From Emticicia sp. CRIBPO (GTDB taxonomy: Bacteria; Bacteroidota; Bacteroidia; Cytophagales; Spirosomataceae): a DNA stretch of 64,000 nt. A program made the translations under genes and the position numbers. Location: positions 124,001 through 188,000 of the forward strand of contig NZ_JAAAKV010000009.1 of NCBI RefSeq assembly GCF_009905725.1, given 5' to 3'. Each line of letters starts with the position of its first letter. Positions within the stretch are counted from its first letter, which is position 1. Under the pieces are notes generated by a model. That model did no database searches. It was not told the origin of the DNA and saw nothing but the letters and a program-made list of their open reading frames with translations. Below are positions 46,160-55,061 of the stretch, piece after piece.

Positions 46160-48766
46160 TCACTCACTCCTCAAAGACCTCACCGGGTTCATTAATGCTG
46201 CTTTGATGGCCTGAAAACTTACTGTTAGCAGTGAGATCAGCAAAGCTCCTGCCCCGGAGCCCACAAAAATCCACCAGGTAATGTCCGTTTTGATGACATA
46301 CCCTTCGATCCATTTATTCATAAAATAATAAGCAAGAGGCGAGGCGATGAAAAGGGAAATGGTTACCAGGATCAGAAAATCCCTGGAAAGCAATCCCCAA
46401 AGGTTCAGGACCGAGGCCCCAAGTACTTTTCTGACACCAATTTCTTTGGTACGTTGTTCCGCAATAAAAGACGCCAGACCGAATAAACCCAGGCAGGAAA
46501 TCATGACGGCGAGGATGGTAAAAAACAATGACAGCTTACCGATGCGTTCTTCTTCTTTGAATTTTTTACCATACTGAACATCCACAAAATTGTACATGAA
46601 TGGGCTGGAAGGGTTATGCTTCCTGAAAACATCTGCTACTTTTTCAAGGGCTGTCGAAACGGGCATTCCTTCAGATAGCCTGACCATGATCATATCTACC
46701 GCCTTATAATTAATGACATAAAAAGCCGGTTTGATTTCCTGGAAAGGAGATTCTTTGATGATGTCTTTGACAATACCGATGACTTTAAGAGGTTTTCCCT
46801 GGTGTGTAACAATCTCTTCCAGCGGATTTTTGAAACCCGTAAGTTTCAGCGTAGCTTCACTCAGAATAACGGCTGAAGAATCTGTGCTGTAATTTCTTGA
46901 GAAATCCCTGCCCTGTACTATTTCCCAGCCAATCGTTTTTCCATAATCGTGCGTGACATTGTTGCCCATCAGCAATGGCCTGGAATCCGGTTCCTTGCCC
47001 TTCCATGAAAAATTAGTGGTAAGTCCGCCGCTTCCTGTAATAGACCCTACAGATTCCGCCACTTCAACCACTGCCCCGGTTTCAAGAAGATCTGTCCTTA
47101 GCTCATCATAATGCCCCTGCAACTCAGGCGTATTCAACCTGACCTCAATGATGCCCTGCCGGTTGTATCCGACCTCCAGATTTTTAACATGCTGAATCTG
47201 TCTGAAAACGATAACCGTGCCTATGATGAGTGTGACCGATACTGTAAATTGCATAACCACCAGTACTTTCCTGGGAACCGCCGCAAAACGGCCCACTCTG
47301 AAAGTTCCTTTTAGCACCTTTACAGCCTGAAAAGAAGACAGGTATAAGGCCGGGTAACTACCGGAAATCACGCTCGTCAGCAAAGTAAAACCAAGTCCGG
47401 CGATCCAGAAAAGAGGATTTTCCCATAAAATCCTTATTTGCTTAGCAGCCACTTCATTGAATAGCGGAAGGCTAAGCTGAACGATGATCAGTGAAAGGAT
47501 GAATGAGAGGAGAACAACCATCAGCGACTCGCTGAAAAACTGCATGACCAGTTGAGTCCTGACAGATCCCACGGCTTTCCGGATCCCCACTTCTTTGGCT
47601 CTCTTTTCAGACCTGGCCGTGCTCAGGTTCATAAAATTGATGCAAGCCAGGAGCAGAACGAACCCGCCGATGATGCCGAATAGCCATACAAACTGGATAA
47701 GCCCTCCCGTATTCAGGCCATTTTTAAATTCAGAATAAAGATGCCACCGGCTCATAGGGTGGATAAAAAATTCAGGTTTGTAAGAAGGCGGATTGTTCAT
47801 TTTCATCCGGATATCACGGATTTTAGAAGATAAAGCCTCGAAATCAGCCCCGGTCTTCAGCTGGACAAAAATCTGGAAAGAATTGTCGTCCCAGGCGTCA
47901 GTCACACTCTTTACATAAGGATTTGTGGCCTCATACAAACTCCAGGGCAGAAGAAACGACACGTCATTGAAGGAAGTATTAAAAGGAAAGTCCTTATACA
48001 CCCCTGCCACTTTAACACTGGCTTTGTTATCTATCTTTATGATTTTATTCAAAGGGTCTTCGTCCCCGAATAAGGCTTCAGCACTGGATTCGGAAAGCAG
48101 CACCGAGTTTACATCTTTCAGACCGTCCTTTGATCCTGAAATCATGTTCACGGACAGCATATCTGTGAAAAATGGTTCTACATAATTACCTTTCCTTTCC
48201 ATTTTCTTTTCCCCGGCATCCAGGATAAGCGAGAGGTTGTTGGAAGAAAGACTCACAGCCTCCACGTCAGGGTATTTTGTCCTTAACTCCTTTGCCAGGG
48301 GAATCGGCAATACGGTGTAGGAAGATTTTTCGACATCAAATGTCACAAACTGCCACAGCTGTCCCAGGCGGTCATAGTTTTTAAATGACTTGTCATAGGA
48401 CAATTCATCATGCACCCACAGACCGATGAGCATGGTCACTGCCATCCCGGTGGCCAGTCCGAAAATGTTAATAAAAGAGTAACCTTTGTGTTTCAGCAGG
48501 TTTCTCAGGGCGATTTTAAAGTAATTGCTTATCATAATTTGTGTATATAAGGGTACCGGACTTTTCTCATTTTTCAGGGCAAAGGGTCTGATAAACCCCA
48601 GCACACTAACTGCATACTGCCTTTTTGCGGATTGCTCTCCGAACAGATCAACATTCCGCAGAAACCGCTCTTCCAGATCTCCCTGTATCTCTTCCAGCAA
48701 ATGGTCTGCACAAAACCATTCGAGCAGACGACTGGCCCATTGGGGTGGTTGAGGGTTCTTTGGCAT
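46160..48766 (-). CDS. prefix-domain FtsX/MacB-type permease 2
   Basis: 868 aa, starts MPKNPQPPQWASRLLEWFCADHLLEEIQGDLEERF. The core is a divergent member of the YDR.AQ group (YDRLGQLWQFVTFDVEKSSYT in the first periplasmic domain). Contains SEKRAKEVGIRKAVGSVRTQLVMQFFSES and, in module 2, IGVRKVLGASVLNLWGLLSRDFLILV. It ends NPVRSLRSE, the only member with Arg for Lys at this site. Confidence 0.92.
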   Translation of the reverse strand: MPKNPQPPQWASRLLEWFCADHLLEEIQGDLEERFLRNVDLFGEQSAKRQYAVSVLGFIRPFALKNEKSPVPLYTQIMISNYFKIALRNLLKHKGYSFINIFGLATGMAVTMLIGLWVHDELSYDKSFKNYDRLGQLWQFVTFDVEKSSYTVLPIPLAKELRTKYPDVEAVSLSSNNLSLILDAGEKKMERKGNYVEPFFTDMLSVNMISGSKDGLKDVNSVLLSESSAEALFGDEDPLNKIIKIDNKASVKVAGVYKDFPFNTSFNDVSFLLPWSLYEATNPYVKSVTDAWDDNSFQIFVQLKTGADFEALSSKIRDIRMKMNNPPSYKPEFFIHPMSRWHLYSEFKNGLNTGGLIQFVWLFGIIGGFVLLLACINFMNLSTARSEKRAKEVGIRKAVGSVRTQLVMQFFSESLMVVLLSFILSLIIVQLSLPLFNEVAAKQIRILWENPLFWIAGLGFTLLTSVISGSYPALYLSSFQAVKVLKGTFRVGRFAAVPRKVLVVMQFTVSVTLIIGTVIVFRQIQHVKNLEVGYNRQGIIEVRLNTPELQGHYDELRTDLLETGAVVEVAESVGSITGSGGLTTNFSWKGKEPDSRPLLMGNNVTHDYGKTIGWEIVQGRDFSRNYSTDSSAVILSEATLKLTGFKNPLEEIVTHQGKPLKVIGIVKDIIKESPFQEIKPAFYVINYKAVDMIMVRLSEGMPVSTALEKVADVFRKHNPSSPFMYNFVDVQYGKKFKEEERIGKLSLFFTILAVMISCLGLFGLASFIAEQRTKEIGVRKVLGASVLNLWGLLSRDFLILVTISLFIASPLAYYFMNKWIEGYVIKTDITWWIFVGSGAGALLISLLTVSFQAIKAALMNPVRSLRSE

Positions 48767-48825
48767 TTTCCTTGGCTTTAACTGGTAAGCCTTAAGCTTT
48801 TAATTTTTTCAGACCATTCACAAAT

Positions 48826-48874
48826 CACTCATTCATCATTCTGTCACTCACTCATTCATCATTCAGACATTCTA
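48826..48874. repeat. TCACTCATTCATCATTC run after permease 1
   Basis: Degenerate repeats of CACTCATTCATCATTC between permeases 1 and 2, ending at the permease 1 stop codon. Confidence 0.55.
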
Positions 48875-51514
48875 TCACTCACTCTTCAGCGTCTTCACCG
48901 GGTTCATCAAAGCCGCCCTGACTGATTGATAACCGACCGTCAGCAATACCAACCCTATAGTAGCCACAGCGGTGAGCACAAAAATCCAGACATTGAACGG
49001 CACCTGGTAGGGATAGTTACTCAGCCATTGTTGCGTGGCATAATAGGCCAGCGGAAAAGCTACCACCAGTGAAAAACTCACCAGTTTCAAAAAATCAGTG
49101 GAAAGCAGCTGTACAATACTTCCGATAGAAGCCCCCAGCACTTTGCGGATACCGATTTCCTTGGTTCGTCTTTCGGCTGAAAGCGTCGCCAGACCAAACA
49201 GGCCCATACATGAAATGAATATCGTCAGCAGTGTACCAAACAGCAGAATCTGCTTCCATTTAGCCTCTGATTCGTAGTTTTTCAGATTTTCCACATCCTT
49301 AAAGCGGTAACTGTATGAATGGACAGGAAAGAGTTTTTTGAATGTTTTTTCGATGTAAGCCAGGCTTGATTGCTCGGTATTGGGTTTGATCTTGATATAA
49401 CTTACTCCATATTCATTCTGAGACTTCATCGTAAACAGCTGGGAACCGATTTTCTGATTCAGGGCATCGTAGTGATAGTCTTTTGTCACCCCGATTACCT
49501 TGTAAACCTGGTCTGATTCCCCCACAAAGAATCTCACGTCCTGCCCGACCGGGTTTTTCCAGCCTGCTTTTTTGACAAACGATTCATTGACAATTACCGA
49601 CTGGCTTGAATCTCCCGGAAAATCTGCAGAGAAATTTCTGCCCTGGATCACCGGGATCTTCAGCATCGGCAAAAATTCGGCGTCCACTGTTTCGTAACTG
49701 AAGTTAATCTGGGTGTCCCCGTTTATTTTAGCAACAGTGCCCCATCCTCCGCCATTTTTGGGAGCATAACCCAGGATATCCGGATTTTTAAGCAATTCAT
49801 TTTTAAAAAGCCTCGCTTCATTACGGCTTAACCGCCATTTATCTACCATGACCAGGTTTTTATCATCATAACCCAACTCTTTGTTGGTAAGGTAGTTAAA
49901 CTGCGAATAAATGGTCATGGTAGCTATAATCAGGAAGGAAGCCAAGCCGAATTGCAAAGTCAGCAAACCCTTCTGCAGATAATTTTTCCCCGATAAAGTG
50001 AAGCGGCTGTATAAGGTCTGTACAGGATCGAATCCCGACAAAATATACGCAGGATAAAACCCGGCCATCAGACTGGTAACCAGGAAGATTGCCACATACC
50101 CGATGATCAGCTGAATATCAAGCAGATAAGAAAAAGAAAGGGCTTTGTTGGATAACTGGTTAAACGTAGGCAGAATCATATTAACCAAACCGACAGCCAG
50201 AGCAAAAGCCAGAAAGCACAAACCGAACGACTCTCCCAGGAACTGGAAAATCAGCTGACTTCTGTCTCCGCCCACTACTTTCCTCAACCCTATTTCCTTG
50301 GCACGTTTCAAAGACCTTGATACTGTGAGGTTAACAAAGTTGATACAGGCAATCAGCAGGATGAAGATGCTTATTCCGGTCAGGATATAAGAAAACATCG
50401 GGTTGCTGGCATCGGAAAGCCCGTTGCTGGCCTGGTATTGGGTATTAAGGTGAATATCAGTGTAGGGTTGTAACAGGTAAGCGGCCGATTCCTTTACATC
50501 ATATTTCTCCAGCATCAATTTAATGGCATCCCTGGCATCTGCTTCATAAATCTGCTTCATTTTCGCCTCCACTTTGGCGATATCAGAGGCCGGGTGAACC
50601 AGCACAAAAGTGTTCAGGTAAAAGCTGAACCAGTTTTCTTTGTTCTGAATTTCCTCCTGGCTCACCTGCATCGGTAGCAGCAGATCAAACTTCAGAGTAG
50701 AGTTCTGCGGGCATTTTTTGGACACCCCGGTGATCAGCACCGGAGCAGGCTTTCCGTCTTCCAGCATCTCGAGGGTTTTACCCAGGACATCCGTTGTTCC
50801 GAAATATTTCTCAGCCAGTTCTTCCGAAATCACAGCCGAATTAGGTTTCTGAAGGGCTGTGGCCGGATTGCCGGCAGACAAAGGGAAAGAGAACATTGAA
50901 AAGAAACCGGCATCAGCATAAAGAAGCTCCTGACTCTTGATTTCTGTCCCCATTTTTATGTTTCTGAAATCACTTCTAACCCTTACAAAAGCTTCTATTT
51001 CAGGTATTTTATCTTTAAAACGCGGTCCCGGCAAAGAACCCGTGTTACCATCAGCATTTTTAAGGCTTCCGTCAGGGTTTGTCCACCGGTTAACAATCCT
51101 GTAAATATTCGGATTTTGTGCATGAAACTGATCATAGCTGATCTCATCTTTGGTATAAAGCAGAATCAGCATCGCCGCAGCCAGGCCAATGGCCAACCCT
51201 ACAATATTAATGGAAGCATAAACCTTATTTTTAGCCAGGTTTCTGAAAGCGATCTTAAAATAACTTCTTAACATATCTGTACTGTTTACCGGTTTGGAGT
51301 AATAAGTCTCTTTTTTTCTTTTGATGGCAAATGGTCTGAAAAAACCAATCACACTGGTATAATATTTTCTTCTGGCAGCCTTTTCTCCAAACGCTTCCAC
51401 GTTTTGCCCGAAACGCTCATGCAGATCGCCCTGAATCTCCTCCAGCAAGTGGGGAGCACAGAACCATTTCAGCAGGCGGTCGGCCATGTGAGGCGGATTA
51501 GGCTGCTTCATCAT
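48875..51514 (-). CDS. prefix-domain FtsX/MacB-type permease 1 (first of array)
   Basis: 880 aa from the ATG at 51514, which overlaps the PadR stop (ATGA); the open frame extends further but inside padR. Layout, shared by all seven members: prefix domain (1-75, MADRLLKWFCAPHLLEEIQGDLHERF ... FFRPFAIK), one membrane helix (about 100-120), a periplasmic MacB-PCD domain, a three-helix FtsX domain (LKRAKEIGLRKVVGGDRSQLIFQFLGES), a fifth helix, a second periplasmic domain, and a last FtsX domain (RRTKEIGIRKVLGASIGSIVQLLS). FtsX/MacB permeases move or mechanically transmit with an ABC ATPase; none is encoded in this array. Family name in databases: permease prefix domain 2-containing transporter. 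Confidence 0.93.
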   Translation of the reverse strand: MMKQPNPPHMADRLLKWFCAPHLLEEIQGDLHERFGQNVEAFGEKAARRKYYTSVIGFFRPFAIKRKKETYYSKPVNSTDMLRSYFKIAFRNLAKNKVYASINIVGLAIGLAAAMLILLYTKDEISYDQFHAQNPNIYRIVNRWTNPDGSLKNADGNTGSLPGPRFKDKIPEIEAFVRVRSDFRNIKMGTEIKSQELLYADAGFFSMFSFPLSAGNPATALQKPNSAVISEELAEKYFGTTDVLGKTLEMLEDGKPAPVLITGVSKKCPQNSTLKFDLLLPMQVSQEEIQNKENWFSFYLNTFVLVHPASDIAKVEAKMKQIYEADARDAIKLMLEKYDVKESAAYLLQPYTDIHLNTQYQASNGLSDASNPMFSYILTGISIFILLIACINFVNLTVSRSLKRAKEIGLRKVVGGDRSQLIFQFLGESFGLCFLAFALAVGLVNMILPTFNQLSNKALSFSYLLDIQLIIGYVAIFLVTSLMAGFYPAYILSGFDPVQTLYSRFTLSGKNYLQKGLLTLQFGLASFLIIATMTIYSQFNYLTNKELGYDDKNLVMVDKWRLSRNEARLFKNELLKNPDILGYAPKNGGGWGTVAKINGDTQINFSYETVDAEFLPMLKIPVIQGRNFSADFPGDSSQSVIVNESFVKKAGWKNPVGQDVRFFVGESDQVYKVIGVTKDYHYDALNQKIGSQLFTMKSQNEYGVSYIKIKPNTEQSSLAYIEKTFKKLFPVHSYSYRFKDVENLKNYESEAKWKQILLFGTLLTIFISCMGLFGLATLSAERRTKEIGIRKVLGASIGSIVQLLSTDFLKLVSFSLVVAFPLAYYATQQWLSNYPYQVPFNVWIFVLTAVATIGLVLLTVGYQSVRAALMNPVKTLKSE

Positions 51515-51849
51515 ATACTGACTGCCGGGAAATTCTGTGGTGAAATAGAATCCCACATCCTGTTACGGACCGTCCTGATTTCATTCAGTGTGCGGTTGCC
51601 CAGGGCCGTAACGGTAAACAACCGCTTCCGGCGGCCTCCGCGTTCGGCAGTGGCCTCTCCCATTCTGGAATGAAGCATGCTTTTTTCCTGAAGGCGGTGC
51701 AGTGCCGCATGAACAGCACTGAGGCTGGCCGATCGTCCGGTCTGCTCTTCGATGGCGTCGGAAATAGAAACCCCGTAAGCCCCGTCGCCCAAAACGGCTA
51801 CGGTCAGCAAAACGATTTCTTCAAACTCTCCAAGATATATTCTCTTCAT
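51511..51849 (-). CDS. PadR family transcriptional regulator heading the permease array
   Basis: 112 aa from the ATG at 51849 (MKRIYLGEFEEIVLLTVAVLGDGAYGVSISDAIEEQTGR, the usual PadR start); an upstream in-frame ATG adds 16 unlike residues. A winged-helix PadR domain fills the protein: SAVHAALHRLQEKSMLHSRMGEATAERGGRRKRLFTVTALG is the recognition helix and wing. PadR proteins are usually repressors released by small ligands or stress. The four-base stop/start overlap with permease 1 makes it the likely regulator of the array, possibly repressing itself and all genes behind it. Confidence 0.92.
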   Translation of the reverse strand: MKRIYLGEFEEIVLLTVAVLGDGAYGVSISDAIEEQTGRSASLSAVHAALHRLQEKSMLHSRMGEATAERGGRRKRLFTVTALGNRTLNEIRTVRNRMWDSISPQNFPAVSI

Positions 51850-52146
51850 GATGTTATTATATTCGCTTTTGTAGAACAAATGATATGCCATCAGCAAAAA
51901 AGCCCCTAAAACGCTGTATTTGAAGGATTAGACCCATAAAAACTGTCCGGAATCGTACAGTTGGGCTGTCCGGAAACGAACATGAACAGCAGAAAAACCC
52001 GGAAGAAACGAAGGGACATAAATCAATAATAATCTCCGAAGCCGGGATGCCTCCCTGTATTAAAAATATGCTTTCTGCAATGGCGATAAGATTCGCAATT
52101 GCGTAACTTAAATGTAATTAGAGAACGTTATGATCAGTGTTGCTAA
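51850..52146. other. intergenic region upstream of padR
   Basis: About 300 bases. It must hold the array promoter on the - strand, but I find no convincing TAnnTTTG match or palindrome. No gene seen. Confidence 0.35.
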
Positions 52147-52329
52147 TTTTTTAAAGAAGAAAAGGACTTTTTCTATGTAAAAGGTTTCGACAAAAGGGTT
52201 TTAAAATTCAGAGAAAAAGAGCAAACTAAATTTGTATCCAACCTCATGAAGAAATCTGATCTGAGCATTACAAAAATCGTAGAACTGGCGGATGTTTCTG
52301 TGGAGTTTGTGAAAGAGATAAAGTTGTAA
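52147..52329 (+). pseudogene. C-terminal remnant of a transposase/nuclease-like protein
   Basis: An open frame of about 60 codons without a proper start, ending at TAA 52327-52329: FVSNLMKKSDLSITKIVELADVSVEFVKEIKL preceded by REKEQTK. This tail resembles the C-terminus of Rpn-type (PD-(D/E)XK) recombination-promoting nucleases and related proteins of Bacteroidota, which end in a short helix-turn-helix with 'VSVEFVKEI'. The catalytic part is missing and a TAA stands just upstream, so it is a decayed fragment. Confidence 0.4.
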
Positions 52330-52475
52330 ATAATTCACGAGACCACCGTTCAAACCATTCAACTCATTTTTTATTTCTTTGACATATCATTTCCAATCTC
52401 AGTATACAAGTCATATTAAACTTATCCCTGTTATAAACAACATCATTCTAATGCAAATAAAGAGCTTATTTTGAA

Positions 52476-52973
52476 CTACTTCTTTATATCATTGTCAAAT
52501 GATAAGGGGATCGCAAACAAATAGTTATCTGCCCGTAGAAAGCTATCATACCTTTCTATCGCAAAATACTTATTCATCATAAGTGAATGCAAAGCAAAAT
52601 TCAGCTCTATATGATCTTGATTACAATGATTAAAAAATCTAAAAAAAACTTCCAAAATTATGGTATAGTCTTCATCAAGGTCCCAAAGCCCGTCAGTCGA
52701 CTTAATCCGCTTCACCAGCTTTTCTCCTAATGGTTGCGGCAATTCTCCATAAACAATTACGGAATCTACTTTATTTGACTTCATTGTGATGTACACACTT
52801 ACCTCCTTATTCAAACAGGAATCAGTGTAATACTTTAAGTCCTTTGTCAGATACTGATAAAAAGAATTGTTATATTCTTTGGATTTGAAAAAAGTTTTTT
52901 CGCTTTCTTGTCCTTTAGATACCAAGGCATAGAATACTATTGATATCAAAATAACCAGTCGTGTTACTTTCAT
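52476..52973 (-). CDS. hypothetical secreted protein
   Basis: 165 aa with a signal peptide (VTRLVILISIVFYALVSKGQ). The middle part, CLNKEVSVYITMKSNKVDSVIVYGELPQPLGEKLVKRI, has the strand pattern of TonB C-terminal-like domains, but too weakly to name it. Starts 12 bases after the previous gene's stop on the same strand. Last gene of the leftward AT-rich cluster. Confidence 0.6.
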   Translation of the reverse strand: MKVTRLVILISIVFYALVSKGQESEKTFFKSKEYNNSFYQYLTKDLKYYTDSCLNKEVSVYITMKSNKVDSVIVYGELPQPLGEKLVKRIKSTDGLWDLDEDYTIILEVFFRFFNHCNQDHIELNFALHSLMMNKYFAIERYDSFLRADNYLFAIPLSFDNDIKK

Positions 52974-52985
52974 GAATTCTATATA

Positions 52986-53681
52986 TTAAAACCTCCTCCA
53001 ATCTCTTCGTTCAGAATCAAAATATATCCTTTCCTTCGCCTTGAAATCTATAAATTCATAATATTTAAAAACATCTAGTTTATTTCTAAGCCTGCTTTTT
53101 AGTTCATCATGCCCGACAGACTCACCCATCAGGTCATCAAAAATATAACTACCTGGTAGCTCAAACAGAGCTTTTGATTTTATTAACTGTATGAGCCTTT
53201 CTTTACTTTCTTTGTCATACCAGTGGCTGTTATGGGTATCGTTCATGGCTTCTCTACCCATTAAAGCCATCGTATTATCTTCGTATATCAGCACCACTTT
53301 ATTTAAAATTACCGTGTAATAGGGAGGAAATAAATTACACAAAACACAATCCCCTGAATCATCATCAATCAATGGATATACCATTATATTCAGATTTAGC
53401 TTGGAACGATTCTCTTCTGTTTCTCCGCCCAACATATTCAATGGTCGTCCACCGCGAATGCTCATACTTATGCTGTCTATTACTACAAAGCCAAGCCCCT
53501 TCCCAAATAATTCGTTACCGGCTGCATGCCTTGAAATATAATTTTCAAGATATTTGACTAAATACCTGTCTCGAATTTTTATATAATTTATTTTAGGTTT
53601 TTCCTCTGTAAAACTTAACAAATCCATTGACTGAGCATGGACCGAAAAGCTTATCAGGAATAAAAAAAATATTTTATTCAT
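52986..53681 (-). CDS. hypothetical secreted protein
   Basis: 231 aa from the ATG at 53681 (NKIFFLFLISFSVHAQ signal peptide); an upstream in-frame ATG adds nine residues. The mature part has CVLCNLFPPYYTVILNKVVLIYEDNTMALMGREAMNDTHNSHWYD, including a CxxC, but I recognise no family. Co-directional with its neighbours on both sides with short gaps. Confidence 0.6.
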   Translation of the reverse strand: MNKIFFLFLISFSVHAQSMDLLSFTEEKPKINYIKIRDRYLVKYLENYISRHAAGNELFGKGLGFVVIDSISMSIRGGRPLNMLGGETEENRSKLNLNIMVYPLIDDDSGDCVLCNLFPPYYTVILNKVVLIYEDNTMALMGREAMNDTHNSHWYDKESKERLIQLIKSKALFELPGSYIFDDLMGESVGHDELKSRLRNKLDVFKYYEFIDFKAKERIYFDSERRDWRRF

Positions 53682-53742
53682 GTTCTTCAAAGATGAAAAG
53701 AGAAGCATCTATTTTGAACAATAAATGCTTCCCGGTTTAATA

Positions 53743-55035
53743 TTAAGGCAAAGTAGTACACATTTGAGAAATTGTACCAGTATGTATATTAAAATATCCG
53801 TAACTTGTTCCAGAAAATTGACCTATTGCCCCGCATCCCAAAACATAGTGACTTGCTTCTGGAAATTTGTTCGCAAAAAAGACATCATCTGAACTGTGAT
53901 TACCGGTTACACCGTCGGTCCCATCATTTACACAAGGGGTGTGAGAGTGTATAGTGGCTTTTATTGGAATATAGTACTTCCCTCCAGAAACAATTGTTCC
54001 TTGAAATGTCGGAGCCGCCCCTCCATCAACAGGAAAATAATAGTATAATGTACCTTGATAGCCATACACTCCTTTAAATTCACCACCTAATATCCCCGAC
54101 ACTTGGGTAACAAGAAATGTCCCGTCAAGCGTTATTACTCCATTAACCTCTTTCCCCGATGATATGCTCCTTGACCATAAATCACTTAATCCATCACATT
54201 TACTAGAAAAAATGGCTAAAGGTCGATCTCCAGCGGATAAAGCTGTAGAGCCAAAGGTGCTACTCCCACCTCCCCCGTTACACCATGGAGAATTTGGATT
54301 TACATCACAACCATAAGGATCTTCTCCATTATTCGGATCAACATTTCCACACTCGCCAAGATAAGTATATTCACAATAATATTCCGTATTAGTGTTAGTA
54401 TAGTACCACTCTCCGGAAGCATTACTCCATTGATACCAATTCGTATCTTCAGCAAAACACTCTATTAAAACACAATCATCTTTTACCCTTAAATTATTAT
54501 TTCTAGATGATTTATATCTCATTCTCGACTTAAGTAATTTCCCTTGTGATAGCTCCATTACTTTCATTTTTCCGCTACTCAACTCTTCCAAAGTAATGAT
54601 ACCATCAAACTGCTCCTTCGTAAAATTACCCGTATTGATCTTTTTAAGATCTTTTTTAAAATCCTCAGAAGGTTTGTATCTGACTTTAATAATTGAATAA
54701 CCGCCTTGGGGTTTTTCAAGCAACAACAACCTTTCTCTCCCGCCTCCCTTCAGCCCTTTTTTGGAACTTGGAAAAGAGAGTTTCCCATCAGTCTTAAAAG
54801 CCACCTCGATTGCATGCTCAAACTCTACCGAAGTGTTCCAGATAGGCTCTATCTTAAGAGCCGTCAGTAGTGAGTCGTTTTTAAACCTCTTTTCGTAAGT
54901 TTGCCGTAGATTACTCCCTTTAAGATTATCCTGAACTTGTGGTAAATCAAATGCTTCATCCATATCTTTCTGGCAGGACAACACAAAAGTGAGTAACAAA
55001 ACGAAAGGGAGTAATAATAGTTTGATTTTCTTCAT
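53743..55035 (-). CDS. lipoprotein with JAMM-like metallopeptidase motif
   Basis: 430 aa from the ATG at 55035. Lipoprotein signal LLLLPFVLLLTFVLSCQKD (Cys about 21). The middle part is Cys/Gly/Asn-rich (YYCEYTYLGECGNVDPNNGEDPYGCD). Near the C-terminus IHSHTPC is followed 15 residues later by SSDD, giving HxH-x15-SxxD, the order of a JAMM/MPN zinc site (canonical HxH-x10-SxxD). The candidate upstream Glu is in GILGGEFKGVYGY. If real, it is a surface or periplasmic metallopeptidase of the JAB type. The motif is seen; the activity is inference. Confidence 0.6.
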   Translation of the reverse strand: MKKIKLLLLPFVLLLTFVLSCQKDMDEAFDLPQVQDNLKGSNLRQTYEKRFKNDSLLTALKIEPIWNTSVEFEHAIEVAFKTDGKLSFPSSKKGLKGGGRERLLLLEKPQGGYSIIKVRYKPSEDFKKDLKKINTGNFTKEQFDGIITLEELSSGKMKVMELSQGKLLKSRMRYKSSRNNNLRVKDDCVLIECFAEDTNWYQWSNASGEWYYTNTNTEYYCEYTYLGECGNVDPNNGEDPYGCDVNPNSPWCNGGGGSSTFGSTALSAGDRPLAIFSSKCDGLSDLWSRSISSGKEVNGVITLDGTFLVTQVSGILGGEFKGVYGYQGTLYYYFPVDGGAAPTFQGTIVSGGKYYIPIKATIHSHTPCVNDGTDGVTGNHSSDDVFFANKFPEASHYVLGCGAIGQFSGTSYGYFNIHTGTISQMCTTLP

Positions 55036-55061
55036 GATTGTCATTAAGATTTAGTTTATTA

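Noticed and set aside
31035-51514. MacB tripartite efflux system with ATPase and membrane fusion protein
   Set aside because: No Walker A/B protein, HlyD-type adaptor or TolC-like gene is found in this window; only permeases are seen.
51850-52475. Insertion sequence at the array head
   Set aside because: Only a short protein tail remains; I see no terminal inverted repeats, target-site duplication or intact transposase.
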